Of a stretch of 64,000 nt of DNA, positions 24,560 through 57,772 are shown in pieces. Where the stretch lies: contig JANCRA010000010.1 of assembly GCA_024362935.1 (NCBI GenBank), forward strand, positions 4,270,501 through 4,334,500, read 5' to 3'. Origin of the DNA: Setophaga petechia. Taxonomy: Eukaryota; Chordata; Aves; Passeriformes; Parulidae. The first letter of the stretch is position 1. Each line of letters begins with the position of its first letter. Position numbers and translations under genes: made by a program. The notes below the pieces were generated by a model. That model was given only the letters and a program-made list of their open reading frames with translations. It ran no database searches and had not been told where the DNA came from.

Positions 24560-24775
24560 GGTCTCGGCGCCGGGCGGGCAGGGGCGGTCCCGGCGCGGAT
24601 CCGGGCGGAGCGAGGCGGTCCCGGCGCGGTAACGGGGCCGGGCAGGGGCGGTCCCGGCGCGGATCCGGGCGGAGCGGGGCGGTCCCGGCGCGGTAACGGG
24701 GCCGGGCAGGGGCGGTCCCGGCGCGGTCCCGGAGCCGGGCGGAGCGGGCCGGGCAGGGGCGGTCCCGGCGCGGGG
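24560..24775. repeat. GC-rich tandem repeat in the RAB43 promoter, unit about 65 bp
   Basis: Units beginning GCAGGGGCGGTCCCGGCGCG recur at about 24578, 24643, 24708 and (partial) 24755. Each carries one or two GGGGCGG boxes, so copy number changes the number of possible Sp1-type sites. Confidence 0.8.
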
Positions 24776-24834
24776 CTGGCGGCGGGCGCTGCGCTGCGCA
24801 GAGCCGGCTGCCCTCGGCCGCAGCGCGCCCCGCC

Positions 24835-34160
<9,326 letters not shown>

Positions 34161-37100
34161 TAAGAGCTAGCTGATATCCCTAACTTTACTGGAGTTTAGA
34201 TGGTGCTTCACCCTAATGCTGAGTAGCATGGTAGCCATATTCTCCTCCTCCTCCTCCTCCTGTGAAACCAGCAATTTTGTAGAGGTTAGACACAATCCTG
34301 TTTGCTTTAGTGTCTTATTTTTAAAAAGGGACTTTGGAGAGGTGGTCCTAAAAGTCAAACCCTCTGAAAAACCTTCTCAACATTTGTCCCCAGGGTTTTA
34401 TTTTCTGTAACCTTCATACGAGTTACAAAAATGGAGGAAATGACTTTGAACTTGGTGTTTTGGGGTGGGAACACATTTGGCTGGGGAAGAGACTGATGCA
34501 GACCCAAAGGTCTGAGCATTAAGCATGGGACTGGTGAAAAAGGAGGTCACTTTTGGAGCAGGCAATCTTGACAGTATCTCTTCAGATGCTCAGCAGTGAC
34601 CAGGCAGGGCAGTGTCTCTGATAATGGTATTTCAAGGGCCAGAGCAGCAAAGATTTTGATTTCAGGACCAAATAGCAGTCTATGGATTGCTAGTTGCTGT
34701 TGGAGCAGGCCCAGATGGGGGAGCTCCTCTCAGGTTTTGTTATCATTTGAAGTTTTAACAGAAATCAAAACCAGCCTGAGCACAGTCACTGGACCAGGGT
34801 GGTGATTGAAAGCAGCCTTGAGGAGAGGGAAGATGCATTTCCTTTGCCTGTTGTTTGCACAGTGGTAGCCCCTCTTTCCAGGTGGAGGCATCTCTGAGAT
34901 TTTGCCTTCAGGTCTCAGCATTTCATTCCACAGCTCAAGCCCTGCACCCCTGGAAACAGGAGCTGGAGAAGCCTTGGCCTGGCTGTAGCCAGGATCTCCT
35001 GCCATGTGCCTGATGGTCAAACACAGGGTTCATTCTCTCAGGCATTGGTGTTACATTACCAGAGGGCATCAGTGGCATAAGTGGATTTGATTTTTTTATT
35101 GGTTTTGTTTTTTAAACCATCTCTTTAAATACTGCATGGGCATGTAATGGGAAAGAAGACCTCAGAATAGCTGAGAACTGCATGAGTGCATTCTCTTGGT
35201 TGTGAGAGAACTGTGTCTTTTTGAGTGATTCCCTCCCAGCTTTGTACCCAAATTTGTTTTGTTCTCCTCTCCCTATCACAAGTTACCAGTTGCTTTTCAT
35301 TTCTCTAGAACACTCAGCAGGAAAAATCTTTCATAGTGGATCAGAAGTCTGAAATATTTCATCGTGGATCTAAAGTAAAATAGATTTCATAATGCAGCTC
35401 TTTCAGCTGCAGCTCTCCAGAGTCCCTTGTAGGTGTAGCTGAGGTACTGAATGGTTCCTCTGCAGTTACACTCTCAGGCACCTTACAAAAGTGGATTTGC
35501 AGAGAGAGCAGGAGCAGCAATATATTTTAAACTCTGCAGATAAAGCAGAGGTGTTCAGGTATGGCAAGGGAATTTTGCAGTCCTGATAATTGGAAGGAGT
35601 CACTTTCAAGAAGCACCATTTGAAGGCAATGTCTTGTCTCTTTGAAAAAATCCAGGTCAGAAAGGACTTGAATTGTTTTGCTATGAGGGCTGCACCAGTT
35701 CAGTCATCCAACATATCCAGTGGCATGAAAATTAGGAAGATTTAGGAAAGGGCTAATGGATACCAATTGTAATCCTATTCATCTTCCTGTAGCAAATACT
35801 GAACCAATCTCTGCTCTTTCTGGTGTTTTAAACTGTGAGGTAGATAACTGAGGAGTAATGTGTGCTTTGTAGCCTGTTTGCTTCAATCTAAGGGGTTAGT
35901 TTTCAAATTTTATAGTTGTGAGAATGAAAAGGCCTTAAATTTTTCAACTAGTATAGTTTTCACAATTCTGGGATTTTCTGCAGAAGGGCAGGCTGAGCTG
36001 CAGTACTTGGTAGTGCTTTTGGATGGTTTTCAGGATATTCCTGCTTCCAAAGATAGTAGGCAATAAATGCCCAGTTAGGCAGTTGGGAATTTGGGAATGG
36101 GAATTTGAAATTGGGAATGGGAATTTTCCAAACCCTGGAGCTGTTGGTGTATTCCCTATGTTCTGCTCTCAGGAGAAGCTGTGAAGTCAGTCCAAGCTCA
36201 AACTGAGTGCTGGTGGCTGCTTTTCCTGCTGGTGAGGCCCTTCAGGCACAGAATATTTGCAGACATTTGATTTTCCCATTGCTGTTTGTCCCTGTAGGTC
36301 ATGGTCCTGCAGTTCTGCTGGAGCTGGGACCCCCAGATGAGCTCAGCCCCACTTCCTGCAGCATCAGTGCCAAATTATTCACTGCTGAGAAAAACCCATT
36401 TGCATTTGAGAACAGTATTGCTATTTCTCAGACTGAAATCCATAGTTTACATAGCAACTCATCTTAAAACTGGAACAAGAAGCAAAATGAACACAAACCC
36501 TGCTTCCAGTGCAGCCAGTGAGTGATTGTGTTTTTACAGTAGATGAAGAACTGAGGAATTATTGATCCATTTTCTTCTTTTTGAGGTTTGTTTAGTGAGT
36601 AAGTAGAATTAGACCAGGCACTACATTTTTCATTACATTTTGCCTGGATTTATCTCTTAAACTAGGCTTGAAGGGTGAGGCTCTGTCTGCAGGTGAGTCT
36701 GGTGCAATACAGCAGCAGAGATTTGTTTGCTGTACTTTAAATGAAGGCACCAATTCCAATTCGTTTTCAGTTTCCTGCAGGAAACAAAAACCATGGCTTT
36801 AAATGTTTTGTCCTTTAACTCTTGGCTCTTCTGTCTTGTAACAAGTGGAGTACAAGTTTGCATGCCCTCCTAACTGAACAAAAGAAATAGAAGAAGATTT
36901 GGTTTATTTTTAATATTTTTTTCAGAAGAAACCTGAAGACCTGGTTTATTTTTTAGGCTAGCAGCTGGTGGTGCTTGGGCTGTCAGTAATTAAAGTTACC
37001 AAACCCTTCCTTTGTTCACTGCCCACTAGGCTGGGAGCTCCTTGACCAGAAATACACAGAAAATGTGGAGATTTTCAGTGCTCTGCTGAAGGTTTTATCA

Positions 37101-40100
37101 AACCTGGGACTCTCACCCAGCTGTGGAATTCAAGCTTTAGGAATTAGGTTGGTTTAACTCCATTAATCCTATTGAAACCAAAAGCCTACCTGGGTGGAGA
37201 GAGTGAGGAGCACTAAACCTGAGATTTATGGGTAGAAAGCTGAGTTTCACCTCTCAGGGTACAAATGGGCACTGATGTACATCAAGTGAATAATTCAGTA
37301 GTGCTTGTTCAGAGTTCACAGCATCAGCATTTGCCAGGAAATCAGTTTACTGCCAGTTGAACATTAACAAGGCTATGGTGCACTAATTGCTTTTGAGCAG
37401 ATCCCCTTGGCTGATCATGTATTTGCATTAGTATTTATCATTTCTTTTTGGCAGTACCAAAGTGTGCAAAAATATTACAAAAGCACAGGAGGGGACATTG
37501 ATCTCTGCCTTGTAGCACTTGGGAGTGGAATGCAGAGGCAGGTACTGAAATGAAATCATCAGCAGAATGTGGTTCCCAGGAGCCTTTGTTACCCTTTGTA
37601 TTGATTTTAAGCTAATTTTATCTCCAGTTTCTCATCCAGTCCATCATCATGGATGGAACTTGTACAAATATGTATAATTACATCAATATAAAACCAAATG
37701 TCAGCCCAGAAACCTGCTAATGTTTGCTTTGCAACACAAAATTTGAGAAAAATGAGAATACTGAAGAACAGAGGAGAAGTCCTGATGATTTTCTTACTCT
37801 TACTGTACTGGTTTTTCAGGGGGAAAAATCCAAATTAAGCCCAGCTAAAACCACTAATAACTTTCCTATTAGCTAATTCTGATAGATTTCCCAGAACTTC
37901 ACCAAAAGTGGAACTTTTTCTCCTTTTGGGCGCCTGGACTGTCATATGTGAAAACAAGGGTTTGGGAGATTGTCCTTTGGACATGGCATGCAAACTTGTC
38001 CTGAAAACTTGAAGACATTTTTTAAAAGTGAGCCAGGAGCTGAATTCCCACAGACTGGAAGCTGCAGGCAGATGCCTCCCAATGTCTTCAAAAGCATCTC
38101 GGTACCTTTGCAAGTGAAGCACAAAACTTGTGGGGAAGTGGTTTTGCACTAAAGGGAAATAATTATCAGAGAAAAAAAAATCATTAATGTGAAAGGCAGA
38201 GCATCTTGATTATTCTGCATTTTTCATGTTCATTTCCTAGTTCAATGCTGTGCATAAGTAAGATTTTTTCCCTTTATAAATGATATAAAAATAGATAAAG
38301 TGTGAAAAGTAGTTTGATACTTGACGAAATAAATGCTTTCTTAGGAGAGTGGTAACATTGATGAGGAGAATAACTTTGCTGATCGGGTTTGGTGGTGCAG
38401 TGTCAGGGATTCCCCACAGAGTTGTGTTGGAATGATGTGAGACACAAAAACCATTCCCAAAACTGGGGAAGCCAGTGGGGGACACCCGACCCTGCCCTGC
38501 CTGCCAGACAGAAAACAGATACAGGCTGGTACTGAGCAGAAGGTGAATTTAGTTCTTTGTAACTGTTTGTAAAGATTTCTGTTTCAGGTTTCTGATGGGC
38601 AGATGTGCTCTGTGCTGTCAGGCAGATTTTCCCTCTGCTGTGCCTCACTCGCTGAGATCTGCCCGGTACAAAGCCCAGCAGTGCAGAGCAGGAGCATCCC
38701 AGCCAGTCTGGCTCACACACACCTCTGGGGGGGAAGGAACAAATCTCTAATTCATATTGAATTCATTCACTGCATTCCAAAATTATTTGAGGGGTTTGGG
38801 TGATAACAGTGTTAAAATGGTTCTGCATTTTCTAGGACAAATCTGTTGCTTTTCAAGGTTTCTTCGAGAGATGCAGGCTGTACATTTCTAATCATCAGTA
38901 ACTGTTTTGCTTTTAAACTTTCTTATCTCAATACTGACTAAATGATTTGGAATTTGAGGAGACAAGGGAGCAAGCTTGCATACTACAGTAATTTTTTATA
39001 CTTTACCTTCATCTATTTATGAATTTATTATGAGAAGTATTTTTAAACATGAAACCTGCTTTTGTTGTGAATTTTAGCAAAGTAGTGGATACATTGTACT
39101 GTGTATCATTAAAAAAGGTTAATTAAAGTAAACATTTGGCAATTAATACCTTTGGTTGTTATTTTATGCATGTACCTTGTTGTGGTATATGATCAGAAAC
39201 AAAATCAATTTTAGGAAATTCTGTATTCAATCCTACAGTGATGTATGGTTTACTTTTGCCAAGATATGACCTAATTTATAATTAAACAAATGGTGCTGAA
39301 CTAACTTCCTCTTATCCTCCAAATGTCCATCACCCCCAGCAATGCATGCACTTCCAATTGTTCCCACTTAGCAAACTCTGCAGCAGAGCTGTCTGGAAGA
39401 TGAAGAATGAAACCCCAAATGCTCAGAGTTGGATGAGTGCAGAAAACCCTCCCAGTGCTTGCAATTAAGTGTGAACAATGCTGTACCTCCCCAGGGCAAT
39501 GTTGAGATCCTGGACTTGATTGAAGTGCTGTAAATTAAACAAAGCAACACCCCTTTCTCTTTGCTTGGCTCTTTAATTTGAGCGTCAGCAGATGGGAGTT
39601 GGTGATCCACAGCAGCCAAATATTGAATTTCTGGGTTTGCATTGTCTGCTGCTTCAGTAGCAGCCTCAGGTGCCAGAGGAGGAGTTGTCAGTGCCATGGC
39701 AGGCTCCAGAGCTGGCTCCTCAGGTGCTGCTGCAGTGATTTGTCACTGAATTCTCTTAAGGACTCATTTTTACTGTGACTGCCTGGCAGGGAGTGCTGGA
39801 GGGGATCAGTGGGAGGGAAACAGTGCAGGTGTCATGAGTAACATCCCCTGCTCCTGAAGGGGCTGACCTGCATGTTCTCAGCTTCTGCCCATCTGTGTGG
39901 GCAAAAACCCCAACTTTCCTTTTAATAGCTTGTTATAAGTGCATGTGGTTCCCAGAAATGATTTCCTGTTTCCGGGAACTCTCCGTGGAATTCTCCAAAA
40001 CTGTGAAATAGTTTGGATACAAGAGATCTACACACACTACAACCATTTTTCATTGGCTGTGGTGAACTGACCTTTCACTATGTACTTTGTACCTGCAAAA

Positions 40101-42185
40101 AAACCTGCTGTATTTTTTACAGTTTAAGTTCACTGAATATTTTTTCTTCACATCTCTGGGCAGGAAGTTAGCTGTTAAACTAGCAAAAAGCATTTTCCCA
40201 GATACAGTCCCATAAAACAAGACACCAATCCCAGATCCTATTGAAAATCAGATTCTGAGATTCTTCCCTGTGCACCAGGTGCTGCTTCTGCTTCAGGAAC
40301 AGATCAATAAATAAAGCACTAAATAAATAAATCACCTGCTGGGTGTTAAACTGTAAGGCACGTTTAGCATGATCCCAGTACTGAATTGTGAGCTTGGCAT
40401 ACAAAACCAACACAATGCAAGGAGGAGAGGTTTTAGTGAAGACCTGTGGTGTGCCAGGTGGTCTGAATTAGACAAATTAAAGCCATCTTTACACAAAGTA
40501 AATCCACCTGTGCTCTCTGGAATATGCACTCATCTGTTTTACTCACAGAAACACTTTACTGAAACTTGTAAGTGTGCAGCCTTTGTGCAGATTGTTTTTG
40601 TCCATGTTGAGAACAGGATTTATTTCATCTGTCAATGCTGAGAACAGGATTTATTTCAGAACTCGTCCAGACAGAAGAGTTTAGCACAGGCTGTGTGAGA
40701 TGTGCTGTGCTATCTGTTAGTCCCCATTTCTGTACAAGTTACAGAGCATACAGGGCACTGCTGAGTTCCAGAGAAACTCCTGTAGTAATCCCAGCTTCCC
40801 CCCTTTACACTGATGGAAGGAGATTTCCACCTCTTTTGGCAGCTGCCTTCTGTGTGTGGTGTTATCCAGGTCACTCTTTCTAATAATTCCCTTTATTTCC
40901 TTTTCATCTGCTGTTTTTTCAGCATTTTGGCTTTTTCAGGGTCTGCCTCTCACCAGGCTGGAGCTCAGTCCATGGAGCTGGAGAATCTGCAATACCCTGA
41001 GCCTTGGAGGTGATGTGACAGAGAAAAAGGGACTGTCTTCCTTTTCTACAAACACATTTTATGTTAATGTTTCCATGAGGGATGAGATCCAAGAGGTCCA
41101 TATGCAGTTCCTTCATGAACCCTTTGAAGTGTTCATCCACATTGCAGAGAAAAAATGAGAAACACACTGAACATTTTCTGTTCTTCAGCAACTCCCAACA
41201 TTTTTATTCCTTGCTTCACAAGTTCTGGTGAAGTTAGAGAGTTTTGCAACATGCTTTAGTACTGAAACAATGTGACTTTAAATCATCCTGACCTTACAGA
41301 ATTAGAATCTTTACTTTGATTTGGTGTTCTTTGCAAATACTCAGTATATGACAGGAAAGTGCTCAAGGAACAGGCCAATATCTGTTCATTGTACCAATAA
41401 AAAGGCAAGAATGTGCTGCTGTAAATACTTTTCCAGTGAAGAAGCAGGAAATGAACAGTTCAGGGCAGTGTCCTCACACTGCATGCAGTGAGACACTGAA
41501 AGCTACTGAGGAAACTTTGCAAGAGATGAATCCACAATCCTGGCAGTGCAGGGGGTTACAGTGCTCTGCAAACACAAAATGTGACTGCACAGCAGCCCTG
41601 GGCTCCCAGAGCTGCTGCTGGGCTAAGGAGCAGGGAAGGATTTGGCCAGAAGTCATTCTGAGAGCCCTGCAGGAACCTGGGAGAGTGAACACCCAGGTTG
41701 TGTTTGTACAATTTCTGATTTGGAAAAAAATAAAAAAACAATCTTAAAAATCTGACTAGTCCCTGATGTGGATTGATCTCTGTGTGTAAGTTGACTTTGA
41801 TTTAAAACAATTAATTTGGTTATGATTTCCAAGCTTATGTGTTATAACAAATAACACAGAAATATTTTCAAAGGCATCTTTGGGATGAAAACTTTGGAAT
41901 TATTTTACAAAAATAATAAAAAATAAATTACTCTTTCTTTTAAAACTAACAGCTATAAAATCCACGAACCAAACAACATATAACATTGACATGAGATGAA
42001 ATACATTACACTAAAGGCCAGTTAATTACCACAGTGGTATGAGGCTTCAAGTAAATTAGGAGGCACTTTCTGGCTGAGCAGTAGTCACTGATTCAGGGTA
42101 AAGTCCCAACTCACAAAAACACATGAAACAAAACTGCTAAAGCTTTCTAAAGTTGAAAATTCAAAAGAGGAGGGGGAGAAAGAGG
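34161..42185. other. RAB43 3' region and convergent intergenic spacer
   Basis: Unique, mostly AT-rich sequence after RAB43, which converges with HDHD5. The first part is probably the RAB43 3' untranslated region. I saw no further coding exons or clear mobile elements. A small direct repeat, GAGAACAGGATTTATTTCA, lies at about 40609 and 40640. Confidence 0.45.
36062..36067 (+). terminator. Candidate polyadenylation signal downstream of RAB43
   Basis: First AATAAA after the RAB43 stop, about 1.9 kb downstream. Other candidates lie further on (for example near 38328), so the true 3' end cannot be fixed. Confidence 0.3.
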
Positions 42186-42189
42186 GAAG

Positions 42190-42380
42190 GGGAAAGGAAA
42201 GGAAAGGAAAGGAAAGGAAAGGAAAGGAAAGGAAAGGAAAGGAAAGGAAAGGAAAGGAAAGGAAAGGAAAGGAAAGGAAAGGAAAGGAAAGGAAAGGAAA
42301 GGAAAGGAAAGGAAAGGAAAGGAAAGGAAAGGAAAGGAAAGGAAAGGAAAGGATATAGAAAGGAAAGGATATAGAAAGGT
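42190..42380. repeat. (GGAAA)n microsatellite
   Basis: About 32 uninterrupted GGAAA units to about 42352, then GGATATAGAAA variants. It lies about 700 bp past the HDHD5 stop codon. The strand asymmetry (pure purine/pyrimidine) could favour triplex structure. Confidence 0.95.
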
Positions 42381-43059
42381 AAAGAGCAAAAAGGCCACAG
42401 AGGGCACCCAGGTCTGCTGCTTCCCTTCCTGGACTGTGGAGTTTCAACACAATTAAGGCTTCACACAGCAGAGAGGAGCAATAAAACTCCAGGGACATGG
42501 GAGAACAGGCACAAGGAAAGGCAGCAGCAGGTCAGATGAGCAAGTCCAAAGTGGAACAGATTGAACTCCACTCTGACTGAAGGGAGCATTCAGTACTTGC
42601 AGAATTCCAGGCATTAATACTTGTTGTGCTCTGTACAGCCCACATGGAATGGACTCAGTGACCCCAGCACCACAGTCTGGTATCCTCAAGATCCTCAAAG
42701 CTAAATCTTCCAGCAAAAAAAAGGAGGTACTGTTGTGGAGGGGTTTAAGTACCAGAACATGAATAGTTTACTATGAAATATTGCTATTGAAGTCCCTAAC
42801 ATAACAAAGAGGAAGACAGTAAAGGGTAATTCCAGCCATAAATTACATATTTAGAAGCACTATAAAAAGCATTATTGATATTTAATATATTCAGACACGT
42901 ACCTATATGTCCTACTGATAACCATACCTAATTAGAAGATTGTATTGATTCAGAGGTTAAAAAATTTAAAAGGCAGCACTTTGTGGCACTCCTGTAAAGC
43001 ACAGTGTGTTTGGGCAAGAAAAGCACAGCACTGAGTGGTCCTTAAACAATCCTGTCACC

Positions 43060-54677
<11,618 letters not shown>

Positions 54678-54934
54678 GGCGAGAGAGTGCGGGGCCGGCA
54701 CCGCCCCGCCCGCCGCGTCACGCACGGGCAGCGTCACCCGCGTCACGGCGCGGCGTCAGCCCCACGGCGGAGCGGCGCCCGGCGACACCGCCCGGAGAGG
54801 GCTCCGCGCCCCCGGGGCCCGCACCGCGGCTGGCGGCGCTGCCGAGAGCGGTCAGTGCAACATCCCGACCCGGGAGAGAACCGGTGCTCGATTGGGTAAC
54901 GGAGCAGAAAAACATTCTGTCTGGTTCTGCCTGG

Positions 54935-55280
54935 CCAAGGGATGAAGGGGCTGGAGCATCTCCCTTCAAGGAAAGGCTGAGGGAAGCCAGAAGGATGGAG
55001 CAGGATCTGCCTGGTGGTGCCAAGCATTTGGACACGAGGAACGGGCAGGAACTGCTGCCCAGAAAGAACTTCTGCCCTGTGCAGTGACTGAGCACTGGAA
55101 CATTATCCAGAGAGGGAGTGGAGTTGTCTCACTGGAGCTACCCCAGGAGTGTCTGGACAAACATCCCTGGACAAACACACATCCCCTGTGCTCTGGGATG
55201 GCCCTGCTGGAGCAGGGAGGCTGGAGCAGATGTCCCACAGTGATCCCTTCCAGACTGACCCATTCTGTGATTCATTTTTT
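54935..55280 (+). mobile_element. CR1 3' fragment upstream of HDHD5
   Basis: Matches the avian CR1 3' region: GGGCTGGAGCATCTCCCTTC near the start, GGCCCTGCTGGAGCAGGGAG and CTTCCAGACTGACCCATTCTG at the end, finishing with a short TGTGATTC tail. 5'-truncated, no coding capacity. Confidence 0.8.
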
Positions 55281-56775
55281 GGGACAAAGCCACCACAGTC
55301 CCTCAGCTCTGCACCCCTGAGCTAAACTTGAAAGTGAGAAAAGCAGCACAAAATGTCATTAGTTAATGGATACTCTGCAAAGCTGTCTCTGTTTATCTTG
55401 CTCATCTGCTAATGCAGATTAGGTAAATCCACTTATTTCCTCGTGCTGCCAACAAATATTCCTCAGCACCCCTGTGACTGCAAGGAGAAACTGCTCTCAC
55501 CAGGACTCAGAACAAGGAAGGTGCCTTCCATCTGCAGCACTGACGTGGCTGGCATTAAATGAAACACACACATGCATTTCTAAGAGACAGAAGCAGACCC
55601 AAATCGATGCAGCAGACACAACAATTAAGAGAGTTTATCCCCTTGCTCAAGCCAGGATCACACACAGGGCAGAACTCTGAAGCACACATGTAAGAATACA
55701 TCAAGTACCTGTTTTATAAGCTGGATGTGCTCAGGGCTGAGGCATTCCAGAGATGGAATGAGCCATAAGCCTGGCACCACACACACCCCAGCACAGCTGC
55801 ACTCAGAGCTGGGGCACAGCCTGCCCTGCTCCATGCTCCAGGACAAACAGGAGCCATTTCCTGGCTGTGACCACAGCAGCTTCCCCACCCTGGCTCCACC
55901 AGCAATTCCACAGCCTGGCAGGACACAGCATTTTTGCTATAGGCCACTCTGGGAAATAATTACTGTGCAATTTGTTCCCTCAGATGCAGCCAAGAGCACT
56001 CAGCTCAAAAATGCTCCACACTCAGAGCTACAGAGAGGATCTGGCACAGGCAGCAGCCAGTCTGCCTTGTAGTTACACACAGCAGTTCTTGTGTTTATTC
56101 CTTTTCTGTGTTGGCTGGCAGAGATCAGCCCTGTCTATAAACTTGCCTTTTACATCATGATGTTGGTCATACTCCTTTGAACATGACTGTAATTACAATC
56201 CTGGTTTTTGCCCATTCTTTCAGTTTATTCTTCTTTTTTATTTCTGTTACCATCACTCTGTCCCTGATCTGCCTTTACTCGTGTGTTTTCTCTTATAAAT
56301 TCACACAGTGACAGAAGGATCTACCATTGGTATTGCCAAGCCCTCAGACTCTATCAGGCCATAAGAATCAGCTGTTTTTTCCCCTGCTTAAATCTAATTT
56401 TGTTATCTCCAGTATACAGTTAAACAAATCTACAACAATTATATAAGCCATAAGACATTGTTTGCTGCTTTCTTACAAAGCAGAGAAAGCTGCACTGCTG
56501 CCAGGAAGAGAGAAGAATGTCTTTGTGATGTTAGTTGTCTGCTTGCTACCAATAATTGAGCTTTTGATTTATTCTGGGGTTGTTTTTTTTAGTTTATTTG
56601 GCAGCTATGCTTTCCACTTTTTCAATTCCATTTTTTTTTTTTTGGTCTGATCACTTCATCAAGTAACATAAAGCTTGTCTCTATAATTCAGAGCTTTAAT
56701 TGTTCAGGAGTGGATTATTCACAATGGATTGCAATAGATAAATACTGAGAGCATCCAGAAATGCTAAACGGTCCC
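55281..56775. other. Spacer between HDHD5 and ISY1, nothing recognised
   Basis: Unique sequence upstream of HDHD5 and downstream of ISY1. No coding exon or RNA gene was seen. A poly-T run lies at about 56630-56645. Confidence 0.45.
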
Positions 56776-56940
56776 AGACCTGGCTGTTCAATACTCTGTT
56801 CCTTAGACAGAAACTCTCCAGGGCTGCAGACCTGGCTGTTCAGCACTCTGTTCCTTAGACAGAAATTCTGCAGGGCTGCAGACCTGGCTGTTCAATACTC
56901 TGTTCCTTAGAAACTCTCCAGGGCTGCAGATGTCCACCTT
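56770..56940. repeat. Three-unit tandem repeat near the ISY1 3' end
   Basis: Three units of about 50-60 bases, each with CAGACCTGGCTGTTCA and CTCTGTTCCTTAGA and ending CCAGGGCTG or a variant. The third unit is shortened. It lies just before the candidate ISY1 polyadenylation signal. Confidence 0.85.
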
Positions 56941-56949
56941 CAAATGTCA

Positions 56950-56955
56950 TTTATT
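56950..56955 (-). terminator. Candidate polyadenylation signal of ISY1
   Basis: AATAAA on the minus strand, about 820 bp after the ISY1 stop codon. An ATTAAA in the AT-rich stretch near 57165 is an alternative. Confidence 0.35.
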
Positions 56956-57772
56956 CAGACTGTACAACAGTATCAGTCATCCATAAGACTTTGACCAGGC
57001 TCTACCTTGCCTCCTGTGCCAGGATTCACAAGCCAAGAGCAGTAGGGGATGCAGAGCTTCAATCCCTACAGGAATGGCTGTCTATGATCCCAATCTTTGG
57101 CTACCACTAGGGAATCATCACAATCCTTGGAGCTAGAATAAAGCAGACATCAGGTTGTAAATAAATTTTAATAAAAAATATTTGAACAAGGTATTGCAAA
57201 GTTTTTTACAGTAGCTGCTGGAATATCCAGCATTTAAACAATTCATCCAGGCAGAGTTACAAACCACAAAAAAAGGTAACAGGTTTTAGACATTGCATGT
57301 GTTCTAGAAAGAATCAAATCTCCTCCAAAGTCACTCCTAAGATCTGCCTTCAAGGCCCCTCTAGACAGGTTCCAGGTTATTCTTGCAAATGAAGCAGGTG
57401 TAACAGTGTGAGTTACTGCTCAGCTCAGCAATCCCCAGCATGAGAAGATGTGCACACTGAGAGTCAGGACCCAGCACACAGGATGCCAGGAACACCACGG
57501 GTTTCTTCCAGGATTTAGGAGCTCAGTGGGTGTGGGTCTATCTGCAGGAGGCCCCACAGCACAGAGCCTTTCCCAAACTGACAGCACTGAAGGCAGCTGT
57601 CAGATGCACAGACAACTTCACCAAGGTTTGACCCTTTCCAGCACACCACACTGTAATTCCAGCAGTCTGCTCCACATCCAAAGGAGCTTGCAGAGCTAAA
57701 CCCCACTGCTACCAGAACTGAGGAGCCTGCTGCTTTCAGAGGGATTGCACACTGAGCAGACCCTGTGCACTG

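Noticed and set aside
42085..42498. Minus-strand frame of repeated FLSFPFLS and plus-strand frame of repeated KERKG
   Set aside because: Direct translation of the (GGAAA)n microsatellite; not a gene.
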